From Climacium dendroides (taxonomy: Eukaryota; Streptophyta; Bryopsida; Hypnales; Climaciaceae), in the NCBI GenBank assembly GCA_950106755.1, contig OX467087.1, forward strand, positions 19,348,047-19,412,046: a stretch of DNA of 64,000 nt, written 5' to 3'. Each line of letters begins with the position of its first letter. The first letter of the stretch is position 1. A program made the translations under genes and the position numbers. The notes below the pieces were generated by a model. The model had not been told where the DNA came from, did no database searches, and saw only the letters and a program-made list of their open reading frames with translations. Positions 22,755 through 37,046 of the stretch are shown in pieces.

Positions 22755-24780
22755 CGGTTGCTAGCATGTGAGTTTGGGAGCCTAGACTCTTAAATTATAG
22801 GTATTTATGTTATAGACACCTTCCATGATTATAGAATATTTATATTATAGGTGCCTATATTATGTAGGTGTCTATACTTTAGGTACTTATATTATAAGCA
22901 CCTTCTATGGTACTTATGTTAAAGATACGTATGTTATAAACAACTTTAATAGTTGTGAAGTAACTACTTACAACTACACTCAAGGCTCATAGGTTCATAT
23001 TTTTAACCTTACATGCTAACATCATTGTAGATGTGTCCAAGCATTAAGAATCTATTATTTATCAATCTATGCATGGTGTAATTTTTATTTATTAATTTCA
23101 ATGGAACTTCTAATTGCCATTTGCATTTAAATCATAAATGACATAGGAACATATTTCATATGAACTTATGGTGTTTAATACAAGTGAAGTAATTTTTTTG
23201 TTTAAATACCAAACATGAAATAAGTATCTAAGCATGATGTAATCATTCTTCATGCCCTCATAGGTTTTCAATATATTGCCGTTTTTTGTATTGTAGAGAG
23301 CAATTTAGATTTAAAGAAGTCTTATGAAAAATTTCATAGAAATGTTATGAGGAAATCACTTTACTAACATTTGCTAGATTTACCTTCAACAATAGGTGGA
23401 GAGTAATTCAATTTAGGATAATAAGTAATCCTAAGAAAAAATAGTGATTAAAGTGAACCAACTATTTTTCCGTCTAGGTCCACAATGACGACACTAATTT
23501 ATCTTCGATTCGAAGATAATCCTTTGTGTATATCCTCAAATGAAGTTCAATACCTTCGAATTACCATAATTTTCATATGTCATTAGAATCATGAACTATT
23601 TCTTTTAAATGAATCATTCTATGTATGGAGTACTATAGAGTGATGCATTACATATTTGATGTGTATTTTGTTCTATTTTAATGTAGCAAAATTCCTTTAT
23701 GCAACATTTACTAATACAAATTTAGTGCTCATTGCAATTTTCCAACCAAATTTTGTTATACACATGCAAAAATAGAGTTTCATTTCATTCAAGGATTTTT
23801 AATTTATAATATTCAAAGTTTGTATTATTCACTAAATTTAAATTAAATATGTAATAAAGTGATTTTTTTTTCACAAAAAAACTTTTGATTCATGGTTGAT
23901 TTTCTATTTTATAATGTAATAAAGATACAATATACATCTATAAGAAACTATCAACATACACAATGACCAATTTCAACAAGTTCCTCAACTATATAGGATA
24001 TTGTTTGTCTATTGCATCTAATTTGATTTCCTTGTCTAAAAGGGAGAGCAATGCAACCCAATCTAAGTCAACTTGTTTAAAAAGGATTTGCCAAATACTA
24101 CCTCACACTTGTAGTTTCAAATTCCATTATTATATTCCATTAGGGAGTTAAAAGCCTCCAAGAATATGATATTAACCCTTGAATGCCCAAATCCTTTTTT
24201 GAACTTTTTGCACTTTGTTCAAAATTAAACATAAAGGCTAAATTTAGATGATTAAATTTAATCAATTTTTAAAAATTGTAAATTCAAACTAAACATATCA
24301 TGTATTGCATAGGAAAAGAAAACACAACAATATCACTTATGGATTGAAAGATTATAATGTTTGATCAAGAGGGTGTTAAAACTATGAAAGTAATTTGAAA
24401 TCTTTCAAATTTCTTTTTACTTGTCAAATCTAAAACTAAGGTCTTAAAAAAAATATATGAGGTTAAAGGACATAACATGCATAACCATAATCCATTTATA
24501 ACCTCTAAAAATCTACTCTACAAATTTTTAAAAAGAATTTTCAATGTGATTCTTCCTTCAAGAGTTAGTGTGTTTAAGGCTCATTTTTTTAGAGCGTTTG
24601 GCACTTAAAAATCAAGATTTATAGTGGATACCCTTGCTCAAAATTCTTTAATAGAAAGATGATAAACAATTTTTTTCAACATCAAATCTAAGCTTTAAAC
24701 TTAAAAAGTGTATCCAACTAATAAAAAGGAAACATAAAAAAAAAGTACTTTTATTTATCTTCAAGTTTAGTGGACGCCAA
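22755..24780. other. AT-rich intergenic DNA with one 21-bp palindrome
   Basis: Contains imperfect ATTATAGG-type simple repeats at 22790-22945 and a perfect copy of the dispersed palindrome at 23499-23519. Short frames have no recognisable motifs. No gene is supported. Confidence 0.55.
23499..23519. repeat. 21-bp dispersed palindrome, perfect isolated copy
   Basis: Arms TTATCTTCGA and TCGAAGATAA around a central T, perfectly complementary. It lies in intergenic DNA between CACTA copy 1 and the PHD-Myb gene. Confidence 0.9.
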
Positions 24781-25169
24781 AATATGGTGCATTTGAAGTG
24801 ATATTAGAGAAGGTGTTTCTTCTTGTTGACGCTGCGTTTTGCGCATACTTAGTTCCGCCAAGTCGGGGTCGACGGTTGAGTTCATTGATATTAGGGTTTC
24901 TCAGCAACGTACTGTTGAAATTTTCGGTGATTTCTGACGATATCTTCTCTCGTTTTCGTGTATTACGCATTAAACGCTTGCGCAATTGCTTAGGGTTTTC
25001 TATGCGATAGATTCCGGCAGCTAAAACGATGTGGAGAAGGTACAGCCAGAAGGCAGGAGCAATGATTTCTTTACACAGAGGCGAACTTCACGAGCTTTTC
25101 GGTCTAGAATAGTGTTGGTTATGGTGCCGACCGGCTGATTGATTGCCTGTAAGTTTTTGCGTTGGCTCA
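24781..25169 (+). promoter_or_regulatory. 5' region of the PHD-Myb gene with telo-boxes
   Basis: GC content rises from about 24.82 kb. TAGGGTTT occurs at 24892-24899 and 24991-24998, and again just inside the gene at 25272-25279. Telo-boxes (AAACCCTA) are common in promoters and leaders of plant housekeeping genes and are bound by Myb-telobox proteins, the class encoded by this gene. The exact transcription start cannot be placed. Confidence 0.5.
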
Positions 25170-28100
25170 ATGGAGTCTGCCGCGACGCCTCGGTTGGCGT
25201 GGAAGTGGATTCTGGAGAAGCTTGTGGACCTTCCGGATTTCGGAGTGACGTTTTTTAACGGTTCGTGTTTCTAGGGTTTAGGGCTGGAAATGATTTCGCC
25301 GGATTACCGGAGCTGATGCTGAATTTTCTCTTCGCATCGCCGTTTTTGGCTCAGTTGTGCTTGAGGATTCTCGATCAGTAATGTTACGGATTTGTTTCAA
25401 GGGTTTTGGGTTTGTTTGTGTTGAATCGGGGCTGGAAGATTATGTTGTCGTTCTCAATTGGCATTGCTGTATTATCCTTCCGGTTTAGTTGTGGACTTGT
25501 GGACGGGACTTTTCAATCCGTGTTCTTCGTTGTTACGAATTGTTGCGAATTGTTGTGAATGCATTGCAGAGGTGATCACTAGGCATGTTACAGACATAGA
25601 GGAGCCGCATTGTCGGCCTCTTCTGGAACGAGTAGCGTTGCGGAACCTGGAGGATATGGTTGTGACGAATCAAATTGATGCCAATGCTATTCCACTTCTG
25701 AAGGTGCTCACTGGACAAGACTTAGGTCCGGGAACAGCAATTGGTTCTTCCGTCAAGCAACGGTCCAACAAAGAGCTCGTTCTTCGTATTCAAACTGAGG
25801 TGAACTTCGCTCTCATTTTCTCCTCGTTAGCATGTGTGTCGATGGGGTGACAGGTCGGGGGTTAAGGTAGAAGATGCTAATCCCGGCTCCTATACTGATC
25901 CTTGTTACCAACAGCAACTCATCTACTAAAACACTTGTTTGTATGTAGTTGTTGGCTAAGTGTCTTATGGCCGATGGCCACTCATCTTTGAATGGAAACA
26001 AGATTGTCTGTTGTCACTTATAGTGATCTAGAACCTCCCACTCAAAAATTGCGTAAGAATTTCATACATAGTGTTAAGAATTTGACCGCAATAGATCGAC
26101 TCCTGTGCTCATAGTGCCCATTTCGTAGTTCTGTACTGATGTCCGAAAATCTTACTCTTTAATATATGAATATGATGAAACTGATGCAAATAGTATTCTG
26201 TACTTCACATATTAAAGATGGTTTCTACTTCTAGACGAGCTGAATGTTCTTCCAGGTTGTGGTTTGTGTGGCATGTCAACGGGCATTTACAGAGGGAGTG
26301 TCACAGCTATTCAATATCTATCTTTCTATCTATATATGTGAAGCTCACCTGATATCTATGCTTATCCTAGTTAGCAGATTATCAACTACCAAATTACCGC
26401 GGTGGATATGTGAAAAAATTTCCAGGTTGTTATCGCTGTCTTGAGGAAAGATGTGGATGAGGGGGAAATTGATTGGGCATTTTATGAAGCGGAACTGGAG
26501 CGAGTTTTTGGAGATGCAGAGGAAGACAATCGCCTGCTGGATCGTAAGAGGGAACTCTGTGCACTTCTCAAGGTAGGTATTTTTTAATAAGAATTACACT
26601 TGGTGTGTTATCGTCTGGATAGGCTCGATAATTCTTCCTTCAAGAATTTTCATAGAGCTTTACGGGAACTAACTTTTCGTCTTGGATATCAGCCGAAGAA
26701 CCAAACGAAGGCCATTATTGCATCTTATTTTGAAAAGTATGCACTCAGGAAGTTGAGAGATGACTTATCCTCATTTATCGAAGAGAAAAGAAAGTCATTC
26801 ACGACCATGTTCTTAAATCAGGTAATAATATAGTGCTGTTCACTACACTTCTCCCTTGAGCATATGTTGACGTGGTGCAGTCCTATGATTATCTCTTGTA
26901 CTCTGGTCTCTGGTCTCTGTCTGTCTTCCTCCCATACGGGGATTTTTCCTCTCTTCTGGAAGGCTTGTGTTCTGAGATTTTTTAGTTTTTCTGCTTTTCA
27001 GTAGGATTGATCGGGCCTTTCATCGGTCGTCCTAATAGGAATACTGAGTAATTGTTTGCACGTTCTCAGTTGTCGCGTGACTTTCGTGATGCCAATGGGA
27101 AGCCATTCGCTGAGGACGTGGAGAAATTTACGAATGTAGAAACAAATGTGAAGCAAGATCATGTGGGACGGACGCCCAATGTAAATGAAACAGAAGATCA
27201 GCATATTGTTCCGGGAACTGCAATGATTTCTGGTAGGAAAAGGTTGAGACGGAAGCTCTTACCTACACAGGATGATATTCGCGAAGACGAATCGGACGAA
27301 GCTGAAGAGGGCAGTGCTGGGATGAAGAAACCACGAAACGTTTCTTTAACGTCTATCGTTAAGCCTTTGTTGCACCAGGGTGTTTTGGATGCCGTACCAG
27401 CATCTGGTGGTCGGAGCGTCTGTTTCTCTATGAAGCAGGACGTTGAATCGCGCAAGCAGCTCTCGTTATTGAATAGAGGCGAGGAGCCTTCTTCTGGTCT
27501 CGGGAATTTGGTGATGAGAAGCTGCAGCCTAGTAGCACAGGAGAGTATCAGCATGGAAATGGCAAAAGTTTCTCCCAGGGAGCCAAGCCATTTAAAAAAA
27601 TATGTCGTTATTTCAGATGTTGATTCGGATGCCGAGACGCAGGTGTTTACTTTGGTACCTCTCTTTTTTGGCAGATTAAACTGGCTTCCGTCTTATTTAA
27701 GAATAGTTCCACGTGTATCCCAATCTTACTAGATTTAAAGCATGTATGTTGCCAAGATTATCACTCGAAGTCCAAGGACATTCCATTTTGGATGCAAAAG
27801 TTAAAAGATGAAGATAGCATTCAATAGTGTCCTGGCACCAATTTTTGTTGTTGCTTTCAGTGCCTGGACTTTCGAGGTCTGATCTCTATGTGTCCACACT
27901 TGCAGGTAGTTAAGACGTTGAGCGCTGATGCCGATGATAGCGTCACTGTGGAAGGCGATGGTGATAAGCACAATAAGGAAGGGGCTCAATCTTTACCTGA
28001 GGTGCTTCACTAATCATTTGTTAGTTATAGAATGCACATTTTTCAAAACGATTTAGTTACTCTAATTCTTTCTATGTGTCTTTCCTTCTCTTTCACTGGA

Positions 28101-30511
28101 CTTTCTACTGTGCCTTTTGTGAATGATCATCATATGATTTTGATTTTCTGGTGTTTGGAACTGACTTTTGTATTTCCATAGAATGGATCCGGTTGGGGAC
28201 ATCCTCAAACTATTGTAGAAGCCAAGGATGTTAGGGTGGAGACCTCCATTGTATTAATTGAACCGAAGATACTGGTGGACAGAAAAGGGGCATCCAAGGA
28301 CTCACCAGAAGTTAAAGTATCTCAACATGAGGGTCATGAAAAGTCCGAATCAAAGGACATCATACATTTGGATTCCCAAGATACATATGAGATAGACTTT
28401 CTCGAAGTTGGTACTGATGGTCATGAAGATCTCTGCCACATATGTGGAGAAGGTGGGAGACTAGTTTGCTGTGAGGGATGCCCCATATCTATGCACTTCA
28501 ACTGCATCAAGGGACTTGGTGTAAGGCCCAGTCCCAAGCTGAATTGGTATTGTCCTGTTTGCTTGTCGTTGAGAGCAGCACGGGAAGCAGCAGAGGCTGA
28601 AAAGGTGAGTGCTTAACTATTACGCACATGTTGCAATAATATTGGTGGGGATATTTCCTTTTGTACTGTATCAGATTTGCCTACCTTTCATGTACTTCAT
28701 TCATCGATGAATGTTTTTTTCAACATGTTTCTTTGAGATTCAGCGAGCATGGAATTAGACTGCGACTCCTTTGAGTGCTGCCCAGACCGTTTCTTTGCGG
28801 TGTGTAGTAGAAGATTTATCAATTGAATCTCTCTCTACAGGCAGCAGATGTGGCGAAGGAGAAGCTAAAGGCTTTCAAAATGAAAAGCAAAATGAGAGAT
28901 CGTTTCGCTGAGGGCGATAATAGTTCTCCAGATAAGGCAGGCAAACAATCAAGGCTAAGAATCAATTCGCTGGAGTCTGGAGAAAGCGATAGAGCTTTGA
29001 AGCCAAAGCAACGAATCGATGATGAACCAAAGCAAGGACAACGAAATTCAGATCCGTCTATAGAATCTCTCGGCCCCACTGTTTTGAAAAAAGGGTTAAA
29101 TCATCTGAGGCAGAAGAACTCTGACCGTTCGTTACCTGCTGATAAACCTCAAGCAAATCGACGAGTTACCTTAGGAGACGGTGTAGACGGGAATAATGTT
29201 GTAAACGAGCAACTGGTGTTTACAAGTCCCAACTTGTTGGTGAAGAGTGGAGCTGGGAGTATTCGTGATGTATCTGCAAAACCTCATAAAACACAACTTT
29301 CCCATGACCAAGAAGTTTCAAGGAGGGATCGGTTTGCAGCAAGTACAAGTGGACAGGTCAAAGGAGAGAGAGAGCAATTTGCACGGTTCAAAAAGAAGAA
29401 AGGGACTGGAGTTGACAGTGACGAAGAAAGTGGCGAACAGGCCCGAGCTGGGGTTCCGGAACCTGCAAGTGGAGCTGGCGGCCGTAGAGATATGGAAAGT
29501 GATGAAGATGATGAAGAGCTGGATGAAGATCGTAGTGAGGACGGAAACCAGGGTGCTTTGTTTAGGTAAGGACACTTGGTTTCCCTCACTGCAAAAGGTG
29601 TTACTCTTCATCGATGCTTGCAGCTGGGTTTTGCAGCTTGGTCATATTGTGATGTGTGACAATGTCGTGGAGTGATGTCCTTGAAATTGGTATGCCTAGT
29701 GTTACCTAGACTTGACAGACCCTGACTAGTTGGAAGCTTTTTTTTGCAGCGGTCGCCAGAGAATACCTGGTTTACGCAGGAAGCCCTTGCCATGGACCAG
29801 GCAGGAGGAACTTGCCCTTAAGGTATGCTGCCACTTTTTTCTTCCCAATGCTCACTCCGTACTTATGTACAGTTCACTGTGCGAGATTTAGATCCGAGTC
29901 AGATCTGAATTGTCAGTTATCGTAGGCAAGTATCATCTGCATTAGGCAATCTCCAGTGGATGAGAGTCTAGAGGCAGCTTAAGTTTCATCTGAAGCTGTA
30001 ACACCTTGAGCAAGAGTGTTCCTGACTATTGAAAGAATGAGGCTAGTGATGTAATCTTGAGGCTCTGACAACCTTTCTCATATGAAGTTCTCTAGCTCTG
30101 AAATGGTTTGCAAGTTGTCCGATCTACATGCACAAAGTTGGAAGGAATTTTATGGTTCTTAGGTTTGATACCTGTCTAGTATTGATCATTGAATCCAGCA
30201 TTAGGTGACGTAAAGGTCGTTTTGTTGAGGGGTAATCTGGGTTTAAGTACGTCAGCCATTGGCGGTACCATGTGCATATCCATTGTGCTGTTTGCTAGGA
30301 GACTCTATGCGCTCACTTCTCCATTTTGAGAGGGTAAACTGACAGTGGAGGTGGAATTTTGTAGGAGGGTGTAAAACGTTTTTCACACAATGGATCATGG
30401 GGGTTTCAGTGGAAACGCATTCTGCAGTTTGGGCAGGGTAGATTTGATCCCACTCGCACCGATGTGGACCTGAAGGACAAATGGCGAAATTTGGTCAGGG
30501 GTGTTTCGTAG
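25170..30511 (+). CDS. PHD-finger and telobox-Myb (TRF-like) nuclear protein, ten exons
   Basis: Probable chromatin protein that reads a histone tail through its PHD finger and binds telomere-type DNA through its Myb domain. Proposed exons are 25170-25260, 25570-25799, 26426-26572, 26645-26821, 27070-27642, 27906-28001, 28182-28604, 28841-29565, 29750-29822 and 30365-30511. All phases fit and give 893 residues. An N-terminal helical part starts WKWILEKLVDLPDF. The PHD finger is at about 521-566: CHICGEGGRLVCCEGC, MHFNC, WYCPVC. An acidic and lysine-rich linker ends near 819. The C-terminal Myb spans about 835-893: LPWTRQEELALKEGVKRFS, GFQWKRILQFGQGRFDPT, VDLKDKWRNLVRG. The VDLKDKW helix is the signature of plant telobox proteins. 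Exons 3-10 are firm; exon 1 and its join to exon 2 are the weakest part. No disabling change is seen. Confidence 0.85.
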
Positions 30512-33500
30512 CCGTATATATATTTTATGGCTTTACCATGTTAGATAATTTGTTATGTGCTGCACTACTGTATGCAGGATAGTTTTATTGTCAGCACAAT
30601 GTAAAATTAAAACAGGAATTTAATGCTCAGAAGTTGGCAGCTGTAGGTGGATGTTGTAATTTAGGTTCTGATTCCACGATTTCAGTAGATGTACAACAGA
30701 TCTTTTTTTTGTAAAGTAGTCGATCGTCACCTTTTGTGCATTTGAAATTTTTCTTTACCTTGGGTCATTGCAATGATCTATGGTATACTACAGCAACCGC
30801 TGATGCAGTGCGTACAAGCTTAGCTCAAAGTTTGAGATCACTGTTCCAGCTCTCAGAGTATTAGCTTCGATTTTTGTTGGGGCGTCATAATGAGTGTGTC
30901 CATGTACTGAACTTTGAAACGTCTTAGGATGGAGAAAAATATTTTTTATCCAATTTTTTTATGCAGATTTTCTTAATCCATTTTCATGGATTGCTGTGGG
31001 ATTTTCCGTCCTTGTGACCGGGTAGTGTATTTTGGCAACTTTTGCTCCTTTCGCTTTACCTTATCACAGACAATTACCTTTCATCAACTTGGATAACTTC
31101 TCTCTCTATTTTTACTAGATTTTGTAGAAGTCAAATCTTCTTACAATGATAGGAATATCTACCTAGTATTGTAGGGTCTCTTGTAATTAATATTTGTGTG
31201 CTATTTGAACCTTTATTAGATATGTGGTTCTTGAAATCTCTTAATAACCCCTACTATTTTTAGTGTTTCCTAGTACCTCTTAGATTTTGAAGAAACTTCA
31301 AGACATGGTGATAGTGCAAGATGAGAGAGTCCTCAATCTTGTCTTCACAAATCTTGGAAATTCTTGTACTTTGTTTTCCAAATTATGAAGTCTACATCAT
31401 CTTTATACCTTTCTACGCTTGTTGTTCCTTTTAGTACTCCAATTCCTCTTTAATCCTAGAAGGATGTTGTCTCCTATAACCAAAGTAGTTACTAAAGCAC
31501 TCCAATTATTGCATCTTTATTTTTAGAATTAACAAGTGAAGTCATTTGGTCTAGTGTTCTTGTAGGATCCAGTACATGTCTTTATTGGATCCTTTACATT
31601 TAAATATTTAGTTGCAATAACCATTGCATTCAACATTCTAATATTTAAAAGTTTTTAGTCCTTCAAAAGGATTGGTGGCAATTCCCATTACTTTCAATTT
31701 AAAAGTCTTTAGTCCTTAGGTTTGGTTGGTGGCAATTCCCATCACTTTCTATTAGTAGAGTTTTCAATAATAAATCTTAATATAGTTTGAGTCCAATTGG
31801 TGAAATGAAACTCATCAAATCTATTTTCTACTTCAATTTTAAAATTTTAAAAATTCCTTAAATTCAAAATTGTATTGCAATTTGAATTTTAGGCCTATTA
31901 TCATGAAGAATTGATTTTAAAAACTTCTATACCTTAAGATAGGTTGTTTGTTTTGTTTGTTTGTCACGTTGAGATCTCCCGAATCGTGCGTCCCTCGGTC
32001 CTGTGCTTGGTACCGTCAGAAAGCCCACGGTGAGGAAGGGTGCACTGGCTTGGTTTTGTGGTGTTTAGACGTATTGTGTGAAAGTTATTGAATTTTGAAG
32101 TTTTTATGAACTAAATAATTAGAAATTACTTTTACTTTTGTTTTGACTGTGGCAACGACACAGGGCACACTAATTGGAATGATATAGTAAATTCATTTGC
32201 ACCAAGATGTTCTACACTATAATAAAATAGTCTAGATTACAATTGGACACCAATCCTAAGTTGTATGGAGTTACACAAAATGTAAAAATAAAACACCTAG
32301 TATTTAGTAGATGAAGAAAAATGAAATATTTAACAAAAATAAAAAGACATTTTAGGCTCTACAATTTCAATTTCTATTGTGATTTTTGAAACTTTTTATA
32401 AAGATAGAAAAACACATTAGCTTGGGGGATTGTAATTTTTGTTTCAATCAATGCTTGAAAGCAAAAGTTATGCCACCTTAAGCCCAAAACGAAGCTCACC
32501 AGGCATTACTAAAAAAATCACAATAGGTCAAAATAGAATTTTTAAAATTTTGATTTTATAGACAAGATTGGGGCAATCAAAGCATCTTCTTGAAAAAATT
32601 ACTTATAGGGTTCATTTTTTAATGCCTAAAGTTCCTTCACTATGTTTTCACTGAAAACGCTCCAAAATTGCCATTTCTAGTACAAGTATCAAATTTTTGA
32701 ATTTTTTTTTTGAAATATGTTGTACATGTGTCAAATGTAATTGTAGGATCTTGTAATATGTTGACTTGAGAACATGTGGTAAGTATTTCAGAAATTTCCA
32801 CCACATGGATTGCAAGATATAAGCATTCAAATTCACTGAAATCATTTTTTTAGCCCTACAAAAATCAGGGCAGCTATACTTCACAAGCTCACTTTCCTAT
32901 GAAAAAATGTAGAAAATGGTGGTTACTCTTTGGATTCTTTTTCCTAGACAAGTTGATCACATGCTTGAAAAATTTCAGATCATTTGGAATTGTACAACAT
33001 ATAGGAAAAAAATAGTAAATAGATAGTAGTAGAGAATGATTCCAAATATTAAATTCTTAAGAATTTAATTATGGAATTGAAAAATGCCAATCCCAATGGG
33101 TGCAATGTTTTGATAAACAATCTACATCCTATGATTTTATTTTTTTCCAAAAATATTGAAAATTGAGTTTATTTTAGAGTAGAGAATCCATACATGCCCA
33201 CAAACAAAAATTGTTCATAACTTTCATCTCATTGATAAAAATGGAATGATTCAAAGCTTTCCACATATATACAACTTTAGAAAACCAATTTCAAATTTTT
33301 ATTTTCAAAAAAAGTGATTTTTTTATCTACCTAGATTGTCTAGTTGGTGAAAAAAGTAACATATTTGGCCATAACTTTTGACTAGGATTTCCAAATGTCC
33401 TAAAATTTGATGCCATATGAAAGATATTCCTCACCCCCACCTTCTATCAAAATTTTAGCCTAAAATATGCAAATCTCTAGTCACATGTATGTGCCCAAAA

Positions 33501-36500
33501 TTTCTATACTATTCAAAAACACTTGCTGGTCTTTTAAGAGTTAGCTCATTTTTTATAATCTTTCAAAAAATGAGGTTCTATAGGGTTTAATTCTCTTGCT
33601 AAAATAATGTTGTGGTTGAGATTAGTGTGTTCCAATTGCATCTTAGAACTATTAATAATTCTAATTATTTTTCTTCAATCTCGTACCTACTTCTACTTAA
33701 CAACTCTTTAAAGAATGAAATCAAGTTTTTGCTTTCTGAAATTCTTTTAGACTTTCAATTCAATTCTTCAATAATTATAAAAAAATTCAATATTGGTAGT
33801 ACAAATATTGTAAGCTATGAAGATTCAAAGTCTAATAATCTAGTCATACAAGGTGCAAAAACATCCATAAATCTTCACTTTTGAAAATGCTTCTCCACAT
33901 TTTTACACTACTCTAATACAATATCTTGCAGTTAGATATGCCAAAAAAATAATTTCTAAAGTACTTTTCTCGTTGCAAAGAAATAGCAATTTTGAATTTT
34001 TTTAATTAAAAAAGTGCTTAGAACAATAGAGGCTAATATTTATGGGGAAAAAACAAACAAGTGTAGAATAATAATTTAATGATATTTCTCATACAATAAA
34101 TATAAATTAAATTTGATTAAGAGATCATTTCTATATGTTTAGATCAATTAGTAAATAAACCAATATTTTCAATAAAATTTAAAGAAAAAAAAAAAGAAAT
34201 TACTAACTAAATTGATTGTAGATTAAGTATTTGTGATTTTCAAAAGAAAGTTCAAAATGTTAAGTTATAATCATATTGATCTTTGAAGATTTTATTTTTA
34301 CTTTTTTGTTCAAGTCATTTTTGAAGGGTCATTTTCTAAACTAGAAAGGTTATTTTTTGAGGCTAAACCTACTAGTACCTATTAAATAATAGAATATTTG
34401 TAAAGCAAAGTCTTAAAATTTTATATCATATGATTGCTAAAGAACTAACCAATGAATCTTCAAAAATATCAATGGACGAAAATATGCAATTTTTTATATT
34501 CGGGATTTGTTGTTCAAAATTTGAATGCTTGGTCCATTAGGGATTCAAACTAAATTTTTATGACTTATAGAAGATATGAGATTATACTATACTTGTCCCA
34601 AATTGAATCTTGGGGTTTCCAAATATACTTGTTCCAAATTAAATTCAATGGCATAAGAAATTAGTTCTTAATAATTCGATTGACAATAGCTGAAGCTAGT
34701 TCAAACTTCTTGAAGCAAAAGAATCTATAGATACGGTCATGCTTCATAAACTATATAGCAATTCAATCCCTGCAAAAGGAATCGAAATGCAACCTCTAAC
34801 CAATTAAAAATGATCAGTTCAACCCACAACTATACAACAACTATTGCTAACAAATTTCTTATTGAGAATTTCCTAGAGTTGAATCACAAGACATCATCGG
34901 CATTGAATATAGAGGATGTCATCAAACTTCACTACACCAACATTGTTGAGAAAATGATTCAAATTAATAGCATTAGAGCGATTTTCCCAAGGGGGAAAAT
35001 TTGTCAATTTTGCTACTTGTCTTCAACATATGCCACCTCATAATTGACTTCCATTTTTTCATGCCTAGTGCTGTTTATTAAAAGCTACAATAACTAGACA
35101 ACCCTTGAAAATTGGAGCAATTCTTATGTTAACCTTGGAACAACTTGACTCATTGTAGATGAGCAAGGAGATGTGAAATGACAATGAATTTGCGAGGATG
35201 ATTTTCAGAAATTGCTTATGTGCTTGACAAAAGTCACTATAGGATGTCAAGAATTAGGAAGGATAGTGCCGCACTGGAAAGTTTCAGATCGGGAAAGTGT
35301 GAAAGTTGTGAAGACCAAGAGGTTTGACCACTACCATATGGACTTTGACTTTAATGGCAGTTGCTTCATGCTACAGAGACTCAGGGGGGGATATTTAGAG
35401 TGTCCATTAAAAACCACGTGCAAACAAAACTTTGGACCCCCTATATACTTTTTGAATTTTAAATAAAATTAAATGAAAAAATATGAATAGATTTTCCTAC
35501 TTTGAAAGTTTGTGTTTTGAATTATTGATATTTTTATTTGTTAATAGTAATTAGTTACAAATTTAAAAGTAAAAAGATACATTGTAGAACTGAAAAATAA
35601 CTTTTATACCCCTATATTATATAAGAAAAAATTTCTAAAAATAACTCTCTATTGAAAGTTCATTTTGAGTTGAATATTGATGCAATGGTCATCTAAATGT
35701 GTTCTCTAAAAATATTTGAGTTAAAAAAGCATGCCATTTTAGTGCATTTTTAACCTCTTCTAAAAATCATTCCATATTTTATTTGAGTTTGAAATTTTGG
35801 GAGTAGAATCCTATTGTCATTAGTAAACGATGCTCAAAAGTTGAAGTTAAAATTATAGTTTATTAGAAACCACTTGTTCGTATGTGGTTTGTTGTAGTAG
35901 AACTAAATGCACCCCTCAAGTACAAAGAAGACGTCACTACAGTTGAGGAGGAGCTCCCGAAATTATGCAAAAATATGGCACTAAGAGAGTATGATGAGCA
36001 AAAAGGGATGGTGTAGATTAGGGCCTTAGCATACTAGGAGAAATGAAATTGTTGACCTTGCAATGCGAAGACCCTTTAGGAGAGACCAAAAAAATGTGTT
36101 TTAAAGTTGCAGTCCACATCTTGTACGGAGTGCTTGGTTAGGAAGAGAGAAACATGTTTCTTGCATGCTCGCCTCAAATACAAGAATTTTTTTAATGGAC
36201 TCAACAAAAAAGCCCTGTTACTTTATTCATTACGAAACAGTTATACATTGCACGTTAGTGTCATGTTGACTTAGCTACTCCCTTACACTGGGCTTTGTAC
36301 ATTCCTAAAGTGAAGAGGGGAAACAATCTTTGGAGAAGAATGACAATTTTCTCTTCTTTATTTTTTCCTTTATAGTTGCTAAAGTAGAAAACTTACAAGA
36401 CTAGAAGAAAAATTGCATGCAGATGAAATATGACTTCAAAACTTCTCTGCTCTGTTGGAATGACTTCATCAAAGGCCTTATTCGTTAATTTGAGACAAGT

Positions 36501-36950
36501 TGGGGTCTCATTTTAATGCACTCTATATTTAGAATGAAATTAATATTCAATAAATTGAGACTCTTCAATAAATTAAGACTTAGAAATGTTAAAATAATAT
36601 TTTATAGATTTTGCTAGTTCTACAAAAAGAAACTCCAACCAACAATTAACTTTTTCATTTCTTAATTTACTTATTAATATCTACATACAGTAGACCATGA
36701 AGTTATAAATTGAGACATTTCTTTAAATTGAGACTTGCTTTTCTCTAAATACTAATCTACATACTTCTCACACCAAACTTCTTGAATAAAATACACTTAA
36801 ACCAAATACAAATTGAAGGCAAATGTACATGTATTATATACAGAAGCAATCATAATGAAAAAATATATTCTATTAATAGCAATAAAAATGTTACATAGCT
36901 GCTACATCATGATAGAAACAATTGAATAAACACCTGCAAACATCTAAATG
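30512..36950. other. long AT-rich intergenic region
   Basis: The first few hundred bases are the probable 3' region of the PHD-Myb gene. A ~58-bp tandem duplication (TTTAGTCCTT...GGTGGCAATTCCCAT) lies at about 31650-31745. A GC-rich patch at 31965-32055 stands out from its surroundings but matches nothing I know. Frames at 33612-33884, 34810-35043 and 35212-35466 are short and have no recognisable domains. A broken piece near 35.9 kb (PLKYKEDVTTVEEELPKLC) looks like decayed coding sequence. A GAGAC...GTCTC motif near 36.5 kb resembles one near 50. Confidence 0.55.
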
Positions 36951-37046
36951 TAAAACTACATTGAACCTCACTTTTCAAAATAAAAAATAACCAATACACC
37001 TACAAACTATTCTTTGCCATTTGCTGAAGACACTTCATTGTCTGAA

